From assembly GCF_000372465.1 (NCBI RefSeq), contig NZ_AQUZ01000009.1:1-64000 (forward strand): DNA of 64,000 nucleotides, written 5' to 3'. The notes beneath the pieces are model-generated. The model had not been told where the DNA came from. It saw nothing but the letters and a program-made list of their open reading frames with translations, and did not search any database. This document shows positions 7,988-15,279 of this stretch, piece after piece; within the stretch, counting starts at the first letter, position 1, and each line of letters begins with the position of its first letter. The translations under genes and the position numbers were made by a program. The DNA is from Kribbella catacumbae DSM 19601 (lineage in GTDB: Bacteria > Actinomycetota > Actinomycetes > Propionibacteriales > Kribbellaceae).

Positions 7988-8896
7988 CTAGGCCGTGTCG
8001 CGGGAGGCCCAGCCGGACTTGAGGGCGGCGAGGGTGACGGCGATGGCCGGGCGGCGGGCGGTGGCGGTGCGCCAGACGGCGTACAGGCGGCGGCTCGGCG
8101 CCGGGTGCAGAGGGATCGCGACCACGCCGTCGGGCAGCGGACCGCGGCCGAGTCGGGGGAGCAGGCCGATACCGATGCCTTGGGCAAGCATCGCGAGCTG
8201 GGTCTGGTACTCCGCGATCGAGTAGGCGACCTCCGGCTCCACGCCCGCCTTGCGCATCGTGCGGATCAGCCACTCGTAGCAGATCGACCCGGTCGGCTGG
8301 CAGATCCAGCGCTCACCGACGAGGTCGTCGGCACGCACGAACTCCTTGCCTGCCAGCCGATGCGAGGCCGGGACGAGGACGTCGGCGGGATCGGAACCGA
8401 GCTTCACCCGGGACAGCTCGTCGGGGAACGTGAGCGGTGTGTTGTGCCAGTCGTGCACGATGGCGATCTGGATCTCGCCCCGGGTGACCGCGGCGACGGC
8501 CTCGAACGGGTCGCTTTCTGTCATCCGCACGTCGAGGGCAGGGTTCTCGTCGATCAAGCGGGGCAGTACGGCCGGCAGCAGCCCGCGCGCGGCCGTCGGG
8601 AACGCGGCGATCGCCAGGATCCCGGTCGCTTGGCCGCGCTGCTCCTCCAGCGTCAGCTCGGCGCTCTCGACCAGCTCCAGCACCTGTGACGCCGTGGCCG
8701 CGAGCTGCTGGGCGGCGTCGGTCAGGACGACCCCGCGACCGCGCTTCTCGATCAGGATCGTCCGCGTCTCGCGCTCCAGCTTCGCGAGTTGCTGCGAAAC
8801 CGCGGACGGGGTGTAGCCAAGCGCCTCCGCTGCGCCGCCGACCGAACCGTACGTCGCGACGGCGTGCAGCGCACGCAACCGGCCCAGGTCGATCAT
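7988..8896 (-). CDS. LysR family transcriptional regulator
   Basis: 302 residues. The N-terminal winged helix-turn-helix (residues 1-60) has the LysR signature: LRALHAVATYGSVGGAAEALGYTPSAVSQQLAKLE (quoted in part; SVGGAAEALG then PSAVSQQLAKLE). The periplasmic-binding-like effector domain covers about 90-295. Divergent from an EamA transporter at 8970, with a 73-bp gap, the classic LysR/target layout. The effector is unknown; an amino acid or related metabolite exported by EamA is likely. Confidence 0.93.
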   Translation of the reverse strand: MIDLGRLRALHAVATYGSVGGAAEALGYTPSAVSQQLAKLERETRTILIEKRGRGVVLTDAAQQLAATASQVLELVESAELTLEEQRGQATGILAIAAFPTAARGLLPAVLPRLIDENPALDVRMTESDPFEAVAAVTRGEIQIAIVHDWHNTPLTFPDELSRVKLGSDPADVLVPASHRLAGKEFVRADDLVGERWICQPTGSICYEWLIRTMRKAGVEPEVAYSIAEYQTQLAMLAQGIGIGLLPRLGRGPLPDGVVAIPLHPAPSRRLYAVWRTATARRPAIAVTLAALKSGWASRDTA

Positions 8897-8910
8897 GTAG
8901 CACTCCTACA
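8896..8910. promoter_or_regulatory. Possible LysR site TGTAG-N5-CTACA over the lysR start
   Basis: Perfect 5-5-5 inverted repeat that begins on the first base of the LysR start codon. LysR proteins often bind such interrupted dyads and repress themselves. Short, so could be chance. Confidence 0.35.
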
Positions 8911-8969
8911 GAGTTTGGCGTAGCAGGATTCGCTGGTGCTTAACTGTAGCGCGCCCAAGACTGGACCGC

Positions 8970-9872
8970 ATGAACCCTCGTCACGTCCTGCTCGCGATCG
9001 CCGTCATGGTTGTCTGGGGCATCAACTTCGTCGTCATCGAGGTCGGCCTGCAAGACTTTCCGCCGTTGCTGTTCTCGGCGATGCGCTTCTTCTTCGCCGC
9101 CGTGCCAGCCATCTTCATCCTCGGCAAGCCCGCGGTCGCTTGGCGTTACGTGATTGCCGTCGGACTGGCGCTCGGGCTGGCGAAGTTCGGTCTGCTCTTC
9201 GTCGCGATGGACCATGGCGTCCCGGCCGGCCTGGCCTCACTCGTGTTGCAGAGCCAGGTGGTCTTCACCCTGCTGTTCGCAGTCGTCGTACTACGGGAGC
9301 GCCCGCGGCCGACGCAGTTGCTCGGCATCGCCATCGCCTGCTGCGGACTCGGTCTGATCCTGGTCGATCGTGGACTCGCGGCTCCGGTCGGCGCGCTCGG
9401 CCTGGTGATCGCGGCCGGCGCGTCTTGGGGTGTCGCCAACATCGCCACCAGGCGGGCCAAGCCGCAAGACACCCTGCGGTTCATGGTCTGGGTGAGCGCG
9501 GTCGCAGTACTGCCATTGCTCGTGCTCTCCCTGCTAACCGAGGGAGTGAGCAACGATCTGGATGCCCTGCGCAACATCGACCTGACCGGAGTAGGTGCCA
9601 TCGGCTACCTCTCCTTCATGGCGACCCTGTTCGGCTTCGGCGTCTGGGGTTTCCTGCTCCGCCAGTACGACGCCAGCACCGTCGCGCCGTTCTCCCTGTT
9701 GGTACCAGTAATCGGGATGGCGGCGGCCTGGTTGCTCCGTGGCGAGCAGGTCGGCCTACAGCAGGCGATCGCAGCCGCACTGATCATCGGCGGCATGGCC
9801 TGCACGGTGATCCGCCGGCGCCCCCGGCCTCAGGCAGCCGCCCCCGAATTGGTGCTCAGTAAAGCTGCCTAA
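8970..9872 (+). CDS. EamA/DMT-family transporter (YedA-like exporter)
   Basis: 300 residues with about ten hydrophobic segments in two EamA repeats (about 8-135 and 148-285). It opens with the usual VVWGINFVVIEVGL and has the small-residue-rich helices of drug/metabolite exporters. It sits opposite the LysR gene and is its probable target. Substrate unknown; relatives export amino acids or metabolites. Converges with the TIGR03943 gene, six bases separating the two stops. Confidence 0.92.
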   Translation: MNPRHVLLAIAVMVVWGINFVVIEVGLQDFPPLLFSAMRFFFAAVPAIFILGKPAVAWRYVIAVGLALGLAKFGLLFVAMDHGVPAGLASLVLQSQVVFTLLFAVVVLRERPRPTQLLGIAIACCGLGLILVDRGLAAPVGALGLVIAAGASWGVANIATRRAKPQDTLRFMVWVSAVAVLPLLVLSLLTEGVSNDLDALRNIDLTGVGAIGYLSFMATLFGFGVWGFLLRQYDASTVAPFSLLVPVIGMAAAWLLRGEQVGLQQAIAAALIIGGMACTVIRRRPRPQAAAPELVLSKAA

Positions 9873-9878
9873 GGGCCG

Positions 9879-10595
9879 TCACTCGTACTGGTTGGCCGGG
9901 GGAGTTACGTTCTGTACTCCGGTGACGGTCAGTGCGGCGACGTCACCGTCGGCGCGCTTGGTCGGCTCGGCCCACTCGCCGGTCACGGTGACCCACTGGT
10001 TCTTCGGCGGGGCGGTCTGGCCGCGGGCCTCCACCATGAACGCGGTGCCGTCGGCGACGCAGCAGGTCAGGCCGATCCGGGAGACGTACCAGGTGCCGTT
10101 CTTGCCGGGCGTCACGAACCCGGTGAGCTGGAAGTTGCGGCCCTTCATACTCTCCTTCTCCCAGACCGCCCAGACGGCGTAGTCCCGGACTGCCAGCGGT
10201 ACTGGTGCTGCGCCGGCGGTGCTTTCGCCGAGGAAGGAGTTGCCTTTCGGCACGGCAGGTTTGGCCGCGACGGGTGACTGCCGTTGCGCGGCGTCCGCAC
10301 CGAGCGCCGGTGGGTCAACGACGAGCAGCGCGAAGATCGGGATCACCAGCAGCCAGGCAGCACGCGGCAACAGGTGACCATGGCCGTGGCCGTCGTCTGC
10401 TTGGTGCTCGCCGGGCTTCTTGCGAGTGTCGGCCAGTACGTCGGCGACAGCGAGCACGATGAGGATGGCGCCGGCCGCGAGCAGCATCCAGCGCATTCCT
10501 GGCTTCACGTAGCGCAGATAGGTGTTGGAGATGGCGAGCTGCATCACCGCCGCTCCGACGAACACGACGACCAGACCCGCGACATTGCGCCTCAC
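9879..10595 (-). CDS. TIGR03943/DUF1980-type membrane protein with His-rich loop
   Basis: 238 residues from GTG 10595, which overlaps the TGA of the upstream permease by four bases, so the pair is translationally coupled. Two N-terminal membrane helices (about 5-55), a loop with DGHGHGH (about 67-75), another helix, then a soluble C-terminal domain (about 130-238) with a conserved TCC cysteine pair. This is the usual partner of UPF0718 (YraQ) permeases. The His run and the upstream Zur-like box point to zinc or another transition metal; the biochemical role is unknown. Confidence 0.85.
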   Translation of the reverse strand: MRRNVAGLVVVFVGAAVMQLAISNTYLRYVKPGMRWMLLAAGAILIVLAVADVLADTRKKPGEHQADDGHGHGHLLPRAAWLLVIPIFALLVVDPPALGADAAQRQSPVAAKPAVPKGNSFLGESTAGAAPVPLAVRDYAVWAVWEKESMKGRNFQLTGFVTPGKNGTWYVSRIGLTCCVADGTAFMVEARGQTAPPKNQWVTVTGEWAEPTKRADGDVAALTVTGVQNVTPPANQYE

Positions 10596-11683
10596 AGCAG
10601 CCACCACCCGACGAGAAGACTGAACAGGATCGCGACCACGAACGTGGCCGGCGCGAATCTGACGGCGAACTTGGGTCCGAAGGTACCGGTCTGCAGTGCG
10701 ATCAGCTTCACGTCCACGACCGGCCCGACCACCATGAACGCGAGCCGCGCGGTGAGCGAGAACTGTGTCAGGCTGGCGGCGACGAAAGCGTCGGCCTCGG
10801 AGCAGATCGCGAGCAGCACGGCGAGCACGCCGAGGACGAGCACCGAGAGCAGCAGGTTGCTGGCCACGTGGTCGAGCCACGACCGCGGTACGACGACGTT
10901 CAGCGTGGCCGCGGCCGCCGCGCCGACGACCAGGAAGCCGCCCGCGTGCAGGAAGTCGTGCAGCATCGACGAGCGGAAGACCTCGAGCTTCGCGGTGCCT
11001 TCGGCGTGCCGGTTCTTCGGCATCTTGAGCCACGAACTGCCCTTGCCGGTCAGCAGCCACAGCCAGCCCAGGACCATCGAGACGGCGAGCGAGCAGATCA
11101 AGCGGGCGACCACGACCTTCGGCTGCCCGGGGAACGCGACAGCGGTGGAGGCCAGTACGACGGGGTTGATGGCCGGCGCGGACAACAGGAACGCGATCGC
11201 CGCGGCCGGGGTGACGCCGCGATTCATCAGCGCGGCGGACACCGGCACGGAGGCGCACTCGCAGCCCGGCAGGATCACGCCGGACGCACTGGCGACCGGT
11301 ACGGCGAGAGCCGGGTGCTTGGGCAGCGCCTTCGCGAAGAAGGACGGCGGGACGAACGCGGTCAGTGCGGCCGAGAGCAGCACCCCGAGTACCAGGAAGG
11401 GCATCGCCTGGACGGTCACGCCGACGAACATGGTCGCCCAGGTGCGGACGCCGTCGTCGGTGAACAGCCCGGAGAAGATCCTCCGCCCGAAGAGCGCGAG
11501 CGCGACCAGCAGGACGAGCGTCAGGGTGAACGCGATCGACGATCCGGCCGGTTCCTTCTCCGCTGGCGGCTCCGGTTCGGTGGAGGGCGCCGGCGGTGGG
11601 CCGACCGGTGCGTCGGGATCTGCCGTCGCGGCGGCGGAATCCCGCTCGCCCGTGGCCTCTGCGGAGTCGGCTGGCGTGCTCAT
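10592..11683 (-). CDS. UPF0718/YraQ-type permease (DUF318)
   Basis: 363 residues from ATG 11683, with AGG nine bases upstream; ATG 11692 is possible but has no spaced ribosome site. An acidic, Pro-rich N-terminus (about 1-40) precedes about eight to ten membrane helices. The motif GVILPGCECASVPVSAALMNRG (quoted in part: PGCECASVPV, near residue 140) is diagnostic of the COG0701 permease family. First gene of a two-gene operon with the TIGR03943 protein. Probably metal- or thiol-related transport, induced under zinc starvation if the upstream box is real. Confidence 0.88.
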   Translation of the reverse strand: MSTPADSAEATGERDSAAATADPDAPVGPPPAPSTEPEPPAEKEPAGSSIAFTLTLVLLVALALFGRRIFSGLFTDDGVRTWATMFVGVTVQAMPFLVLGVLLSAALTAFVPPSFFAKALPKHPALAVPVASASGVILPGCECASVPVSAALMNRGVTPAAAIAFLLSAPAINPVVLASTAVAFPGQPKVVVARLICSLAVSMVLGWLWLLTGKGSSWLKMPKNRHAEGTAKLEVFRSSMLHDFLHAGGFLVVGAAAAATLNVVVPRSWLDHVASNLLLSVLVLGVLAVLLAICSEADAFVAASLTQFSLTARLAFMVVGPVVDVKLIALQTGTFGPKFAVRFAPATFVVAILFSLLVGWWLL

Positions 11684-11740
11684 GGGCGGCATCCTGACAC
11701 AGCAGAACGCGCCCGGACGAGTACACACCGCACTCCTGAA

Positions 11741-11758
11741 ATGAAAATCAGCGTCATT
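11741..11758. promoter_or_regulatory. Zur-like zinc-regulation box
   Basis: The stretch ATGAAAATCAGCGTCATT matches the actinobacterial Zur consensus ATGAAAATCATTTTCATT at all but three central bases. It lies 58 bp upstream of the permease start. COG0701 permease plus COG3689-type genes are, to my knowledge, often zinc-responsive in bacteria. It is also 69 bp upstream of the serpin gene on the other strand. Confidence 0.6.
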
Positions 11759-11826
11759 CCGCCGAATAGTCGCCATGCCCGGTTGCCGGCTCCTTCGATG
11801 ACCGGGGGCGTGGCAAGGTGGAACGT

Positions 11827-12999
11827 ATGGATGCCGACGTCGTTCAGGCCGTCAACCACCTCACTTCGCGCTGGGCCCGGGAGTTGCCGGCCGGCAATAC
11901 CGTGGTGTCCGGGCTCGGGCTCTGGCCGTTGCTCGCGATGCTGGCGACCGCCGCTGATGAGCCCGGGCGTACCGAGCTCGCCGAGGCGGCCGGAGTCGAC
12001 GCCTCGACCGGCGCCGCGAAGGCCGTCGAGTTGATGCAAGCCGTGGACAGCGCGGCTGACCTGCACGCGGCGCTCGGCGTCTGGGTGCACGAGCAGCTGA
12101 AGCTGAGCGAGTCGTTCGACTCCGTAGTACCGGCTGCGTTGAGTGGGACGTTGACGGGCGACCTTGCCGGCGACAAAGCGAAGCTCGACGCTTGGGCTGC
12201 GCAGCACACCGACAACCTCATCCGCGAGATGCCGCTCGACGTGACGCCGGACCTGGCCGTAGTACTGGCTTCCGCGCTGTCCTTGCGGACGACCTGGACC
12301 CGACCCTTCAAGGCACAGCTCGTGAGCCCGTACGCCGGTCCGTGGGCGGGCGGGTCCTGGCATTGGCTGGAGCGGGACGATCGCGACCTCGGCACGGTCC
12401 GCCTGTACGACGGGCTGACGGTGGTGACCGTGCAGGGTGATGCCGACGTGGATGTGCTGCTCGGAATCGGGTCGGCGGAGGCGGCGCAATCCGACGTACT
12501 GGCTGGGCTGCTTGCTGCGTCGATCGAACCTGCGAGCGGCCGGTCTGGCGCGGAGCTGATCGAGCACGGGGAGCCTGGGCAGGAGTTGGCGCCGGGGGTG
12601 AAGATCGGGCTGAACACCTCCTCGGTGCCTGACGTGAGGGTGTCGCTGCCGTCGTTCAGCGTCCAGGCCGAGCACGACCTGCTCGCCGCGCGTGAGCTCT
12701 TCGGCCTGTCTGCCGTGTCGTCAGCGCCGCACGGTTCCGGGCACTTCAGTGCGATCAGCCCGGAGCAGTTGGTGGTCGGGCAGGCCAAGCAGACCGTGCT
12801 CGCGCGCTTCTTCGCGACCGGCTTCGAGGCGGCCGCGGTGACGGCGATGGGGATGATGCGGACGTCGATGTCGACCTCTCAGTCGCGGCGGCTCGAGGTC
12901 CTCTTGGATCGCCCGTTCGCGTTCGTCGCGGTACACCGTGAGTCCCGGCTGCCTGTGGTGGCCGGCTGGATCGCTCAGCCGACCGAGCCCGCTTCCTAG
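11827..12999 (+). CDS. Serpin-like protein (peptidase inhibitor family I4)
   Basis: 390 residues from ATG 11827, preceded by AAGGTGGA. No signal peptide, so cytoplasmic. Serpin signs: a C-terminal signature RPFAFVAVHRESRLPVVAGWI (quoted in part: RPFAFVAVH, GWI) and a reactive-loop hinge TGFEAAAVTAMG (G332 to M341). The hinge keeps the small P12-P10 alanines that inhibitory serpins need, but P14 is Phe (333), where Thr or Ser is usual. It may inhibit a self protease or be a non-inhibitory relative. Its TAG stop shares bases with the TAG of the convergent TetR gene (12996-12999). Confidence 0.82.
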   Translation: MDADVVQAVNHLTSRWARELPAGNTVVSGLGLWPLLAMLATAADEPGRTELAEAAGVDASTGAAKAVELMQAVDSAADLHAALGVWVHEQLKLSESFDSVVPAALSGTLTGDLAGDKAKLDAWAAQHTDNLIREMPLDVTPDLAVVLASALSLRTTWTRPFKAQLVSPYAGPWAGGSWHWLERDDRDLGTVRLYDGLTVVTVQGDADVDVLLGIGSAEAAQSDVLAGLLAASIEPASGRSGAELIEHGEPGQELAPGVKIGLNTSSVPDVRVSLPSFSVQAEHDLLAARELFGLSAVSSAPHGSGHFSAISPEQLVVGQAKQTVLARFFATGFEAAAVTAMGMMRTSMSTSQSRRLEVLLDRPFAFVAVHRESRLPVVAGWIAQPTEPAS

Positions 13000-13529
13000 A
13001 AGAGTTTGTTCAGGAGAGCGGACGCCTCATCGACGGCGGCTCGATCGCCGGTCAGCAGCAGGTCGAACAGCAGCCCGCGTGAGGCGGCCAGCCCGAGCCG
13101 CGCGTACGCCGGTGCCTGGTCGGCCGGGATGCCCGCGCGGAGGCAGAGGTCGGTCAGGGGTGGCAGCCACACGTTGATCAGGTCTGCCTTGAGGGCCTCG
13201 GTGTGGGGGAGGTCTTGCATGGCATGCGCGGACAACTCGAAGAAGAGCGGTCCGTAGATCAGAGCGGCCTCGGTGACGCGGCGCCAGAACCGCTCGGACA
13301 GCTCTGCGATCGGCAGGTCCTCGTCGCCGAGTGAGGCAAGCAGTTCGCGTTGCTGGTTCTCGACCTTGCGGACCACTTCGGCCAGCAGGCCTTCGCGCGA
13401 GCCGAAGTGATAGATCAGCATCCGATGACTGGTGCCGATGCTGGTCGCGATCGAGCGCAGGCTGGCGTCGCCGATGCCGTTCTTGGCGAAGTGCTCGACG
13501 GCGTCTTCGAGCAGCGACACGCGGCTCAC
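12996..13529 (-). CDS. TetR family regulator, second gene of an SRPBCC-TetR operon
   Basis: 177 residues from GTG 13529, overlapping the upstream TGA by four bases. N-terminal HTH (about 1-45: LLEDAVEHFAKNGIGDASLRSIA in part, then TSHRMLIYHFGSREGLLAEV in part). The HTH starts unusually close to the N-terminus, so the usual leading arm is absent. Translational coupling to the SRPBCC gene and a palindrome over that gene's start suggest autoregulation of the operon. Confidence 0.88.
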   Translation of the reverse strand: MSRVSLLEDAVEHFAKNGIGDASLRSIATSIGTSHRMLIYHFGSREGLLAEVVRKVENQQRELLASLGDEDLPIAELSERFWRRVTEAALIYGPLFFELSAHAMQDLPHTEALKADLINVWLPPLTDLCLRAGIPADQAPAYARLGLAASRGLLFDLLLTGDRAAVDEASALLNKLF

Positions 13530-13945
13530 GCCTGCTCGCTGACCTTCTTCAGGTTCTCGCCCTCGAGCGCGATGTACTCCCTGGTCAGCTTGGCGAGCAG
13601 CCGGCCGAACACCCAGCCGAGCGGTCCCTCCTGGACGATCGTCGAGGTCGCGACCGTGCCCTCGGGCGTCTGGGTAACCCGGTGACCGCCGGTGGTCTTG
13701 ATGCCGGGGCCGCGCGAGACCCATTCGAAGTACTCGCCCTCGACCAGTTCGGTCACCTCCCAGACGGCGACCGGGAGCTTGGGCTGGCGGATTCGGGTCC
13801 GGGCCCCGAGGTGGATCTGGCCCTCGTCGAGCCGCTCGACGCTCTCGATGGTCGGAGTCCACTCGGGCCAGTTCGCGACATCGCTGAAGATCGCCCAGAC
13901 CTGCTCGGCCGGGGCTTGGACGGTGACGGAGTGTTCGAAGCGCAT
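13526..13945 (-). CDS. SRPBCC (polyketide cyclase-like) hydrophobic-ligand protein
   Basis: 139 residues from ATG 13945. It reads as a START/Bet v1-like fold: MRFEHSVTVQAPAEQVWAIF in the N-terminus, DVANWPEWTPTIESVE around 22-38, then alternating strands and a long C-terminal helix. Such proteins bind or modify hydrophobic ligands. First gene of an operon with a TetR regulator. The start codon touches the operator palindrome, so the message may be leaderless, with TACCAT as the -10 box eight to thirteen bases upstream. Confidence 0.85.
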   Translation of the reverse strand: MRFEHSVTVQAPAEQVWAIFSDVANWPEWTPTIESVERLDEGQIHLGARTRIRQPKLPVAVWEVTELVEGEYFEWVSRGPGIKTTGGHRVTQTPEGTVATSTIVQEGPLGWVFGRLLAKLTREYIALEGENLKKVSEQA

Positions 13946-13960
13946 GTACCAAATGGTACA
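13945..13960. promoter_or_regulatory. Operator/promoter palindrome TGTACCA-AA-TGGTACA
   Basis: Perfect 7-2-7 inverted repeat directly at the SRPBCC start codon. On the minus strand it contains TACCAT, a TANNNT-type -10 element at a spacing that would start the transcript at the ATG. Binding of the TetR protein here would block RNA polymerase. Confidence 0.75.
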
Positions 13961-14053
13961 CGGACTTGCGGCACTCACAAAGGGCGGTCACAGCCGGTGG
14001 CTGAGCGTAAGAAACCGATCAGAACCCTGGTTGGTGAGTGCTGGCGGTCCGGG
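13961..14053. repeat. Palindromic repeat element, copy A (degenerate)
   Basis: Arms CGGACTTGCGGCACTCA (13961-13977) and TGAGTGCTGGCGGTCCG (14035-14051) match each other at 13 of 17 positions when one is reversed. It shares CACTCACAAAG (13972-13982) and TGAGTGxTGGCGGTCCGGG (14035-14053) with the element at 41868-41973. It lies between the SRPBCC operator and the small membrane gene. Confidence 0.65.
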
Positions 14054-14073
14054 CTCCGGGTAGGGTCTGCGCC

Positions 14074-14259
14074 ATGGCTGACCACAACACCACGGACAAC
14101 GAGCAGGACCCGGGAGCGAGCACGCAGATGTTCCGCGCGTTCGTCGACGAGGGCCAGGCCGAGCCGACGGTAGAGCCGAAGGTCAACGGCCGCACGCTGG
14201 CAGTCGTCGGCGGCGTCGTCCTCCTGATCGCCATCATCGCCGCCATCCTCGTCCTCTGA
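14074..14259 (+). CDS. Small single-pass membrane protein
   Basis: 61 residues from ATG 14074. A polar acidic N-terminal half (about 1-38) is followed by a C-terminal helix of about 20 hydrophobic residues (LAVVGGVVLLIAIIAAILVL) ending at the last residue, so it is a tail-anchored type. No family recognised. Codon use looks real, with GC at third positions. Nothing nearby explains its role. Confidence 0.65.
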   Translation: MADHNTTDNEQDPGASTQMFRAFVDEGQAEPTVEPKVNGRTLAVVGGVVLLIAIIAAILVL

Positions 14260-14420
14260 CCCAAGCTCTCACCGGGTTGACAGCCGCCGACTTCCACCGC
14301 CGACGGCCCTTCTAGCGACCCTGTCGGCGACCCCACCGGGCGCGGTTTCCGGAGGTCGTTGACTTAGTGACCCCGGCGGATGGAGCATGAGGGCTCGTCT
14401 AGTTGGGGAGGTCCTGAGCG

Positions 14421-15263
14421 ATGGCGGACGTTGTGCGGGCGGCGCTGGTTCAGACGAACTGGACCGGGGACCAGGAGTCGATGACCAAGGCCCATGAGGA
14501 GTATGCGCGGCAGGCGGCTGCCGCGGGAGCCAAGGTCATCTGCTTCCAGGAGTTGTTCTACGGGCCGTATTTCTGCCAGCTGCAGGATCCCAAGTTCTAC
14601 GAGTACGCCGAATCGGTGCCCGGGCCGACGGTTGAGCGGTTTCAGGCGCTTGCCGCGGAGCTGGGCATGGTGATGGTGCTGCCGGTGTATGAGCTGGAGC
14701 AGCCGGGGGTGCTGTACAACACGGCGGCGGTGATCGATGCTGATGGCAAGTATTTGGGGAAGTACCGGAAGAACCATATTCCGCAGGTGAACGGGTTCTG
14801 GGAGAAGTTCTACTTCCGGCCGGGCAACCTTGGGTACCCGGTGTTCGACACGGCAGTCGGCAGGATCGGCGTGTACATCTGTTACGACCGGCACTTCCCG
14901 GAGGGGTGGCGGGCGTTGGGGCTGGCGGGGGCGAAGATCGTGTTCAACCCGTCGGCGACCAGTCGCGGGTTGTCGTCGTACCTGTGGAAGCTGGAGCAGC
15001 CTGCGTCGGCGGTGGCCAACGAGTACTTCATCGGGGCGATCAACCGGGTCGGGATCGAGTCCGAGTTCGGGGACAACGACTTCTACGGGACGTCGTACTT
15101 CGTCGATCCGGAGGGCAAGTTCGTCGGGGAGGTCGGGCATGACCACGACCCCGAGCTGATTGTCCGGGATCTGGATCTGAGCCTGCTCGACACCGTGCGC
15201 GACCGGTGGCAGTTCTACCGGGATCGCCGGCCGGACGCCTATGGGGACCTGACCAAGCCGTAA
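14421..15263 (+). CDS. Beta-ureidopropionase / N-carbamoyl amidohydrolase, nitrilase superfamily
   Basis: 280 residues. Hydrolyses N-carbamoyl-beta-alanine (or N-carbamoyl amino acids) to the amino acid, CO2 and ammonia. The nitrilase triad is visible: E44 in FQELFYG, K117 in YRKNHIPQ, C154 in YICYDRHFPEG. HFPE and the NRVG segment near residue 210 fit carbamoyl-amidohydrolases. It is first in a three-gene run with dihydropyrimidinase (16 bp gap) and an LLM enzyme, so it does the last step of reductive pyrimidine breakdown. D-amino acid hydantoin use cannot be excluded. GGGAGG lies upstream. Confidence 0.92.
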   Translation: MADVVRAALVQTNWTGDQESMTKAHEEYARQAAAAGAKVICFQELFYGPYFCQLQDPKFYEYAESVPGPTVERFQALAAELGMVMVLPVYELEQPGVLYNTAAVIDADGKYLGKYRKNHIPQVNGFWEKFYFRPGNLGYPVFDTAVGRIGVYICYDRHFPEGWRALGLAGAKIVFNPSATSRGLSSYLWKLEQPASAVANEYFIGAINRVGIESEFGDNDFYGTSYFVDPEGKFVGEVGHDHDPELIVRDLDLSLLDTVRDRWQFYRDRRPDAYGDLTKP

Positions 15264-15279
15264 CCGGAGGAGCCCAAGA

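Noticed and set aside
13945-13960. Site for the XRE or LysR regulators elsewhere in the window
   Set aside because: Those regulators have their own repeats at 5298-5336 and 8896-8910; no shared word was found.
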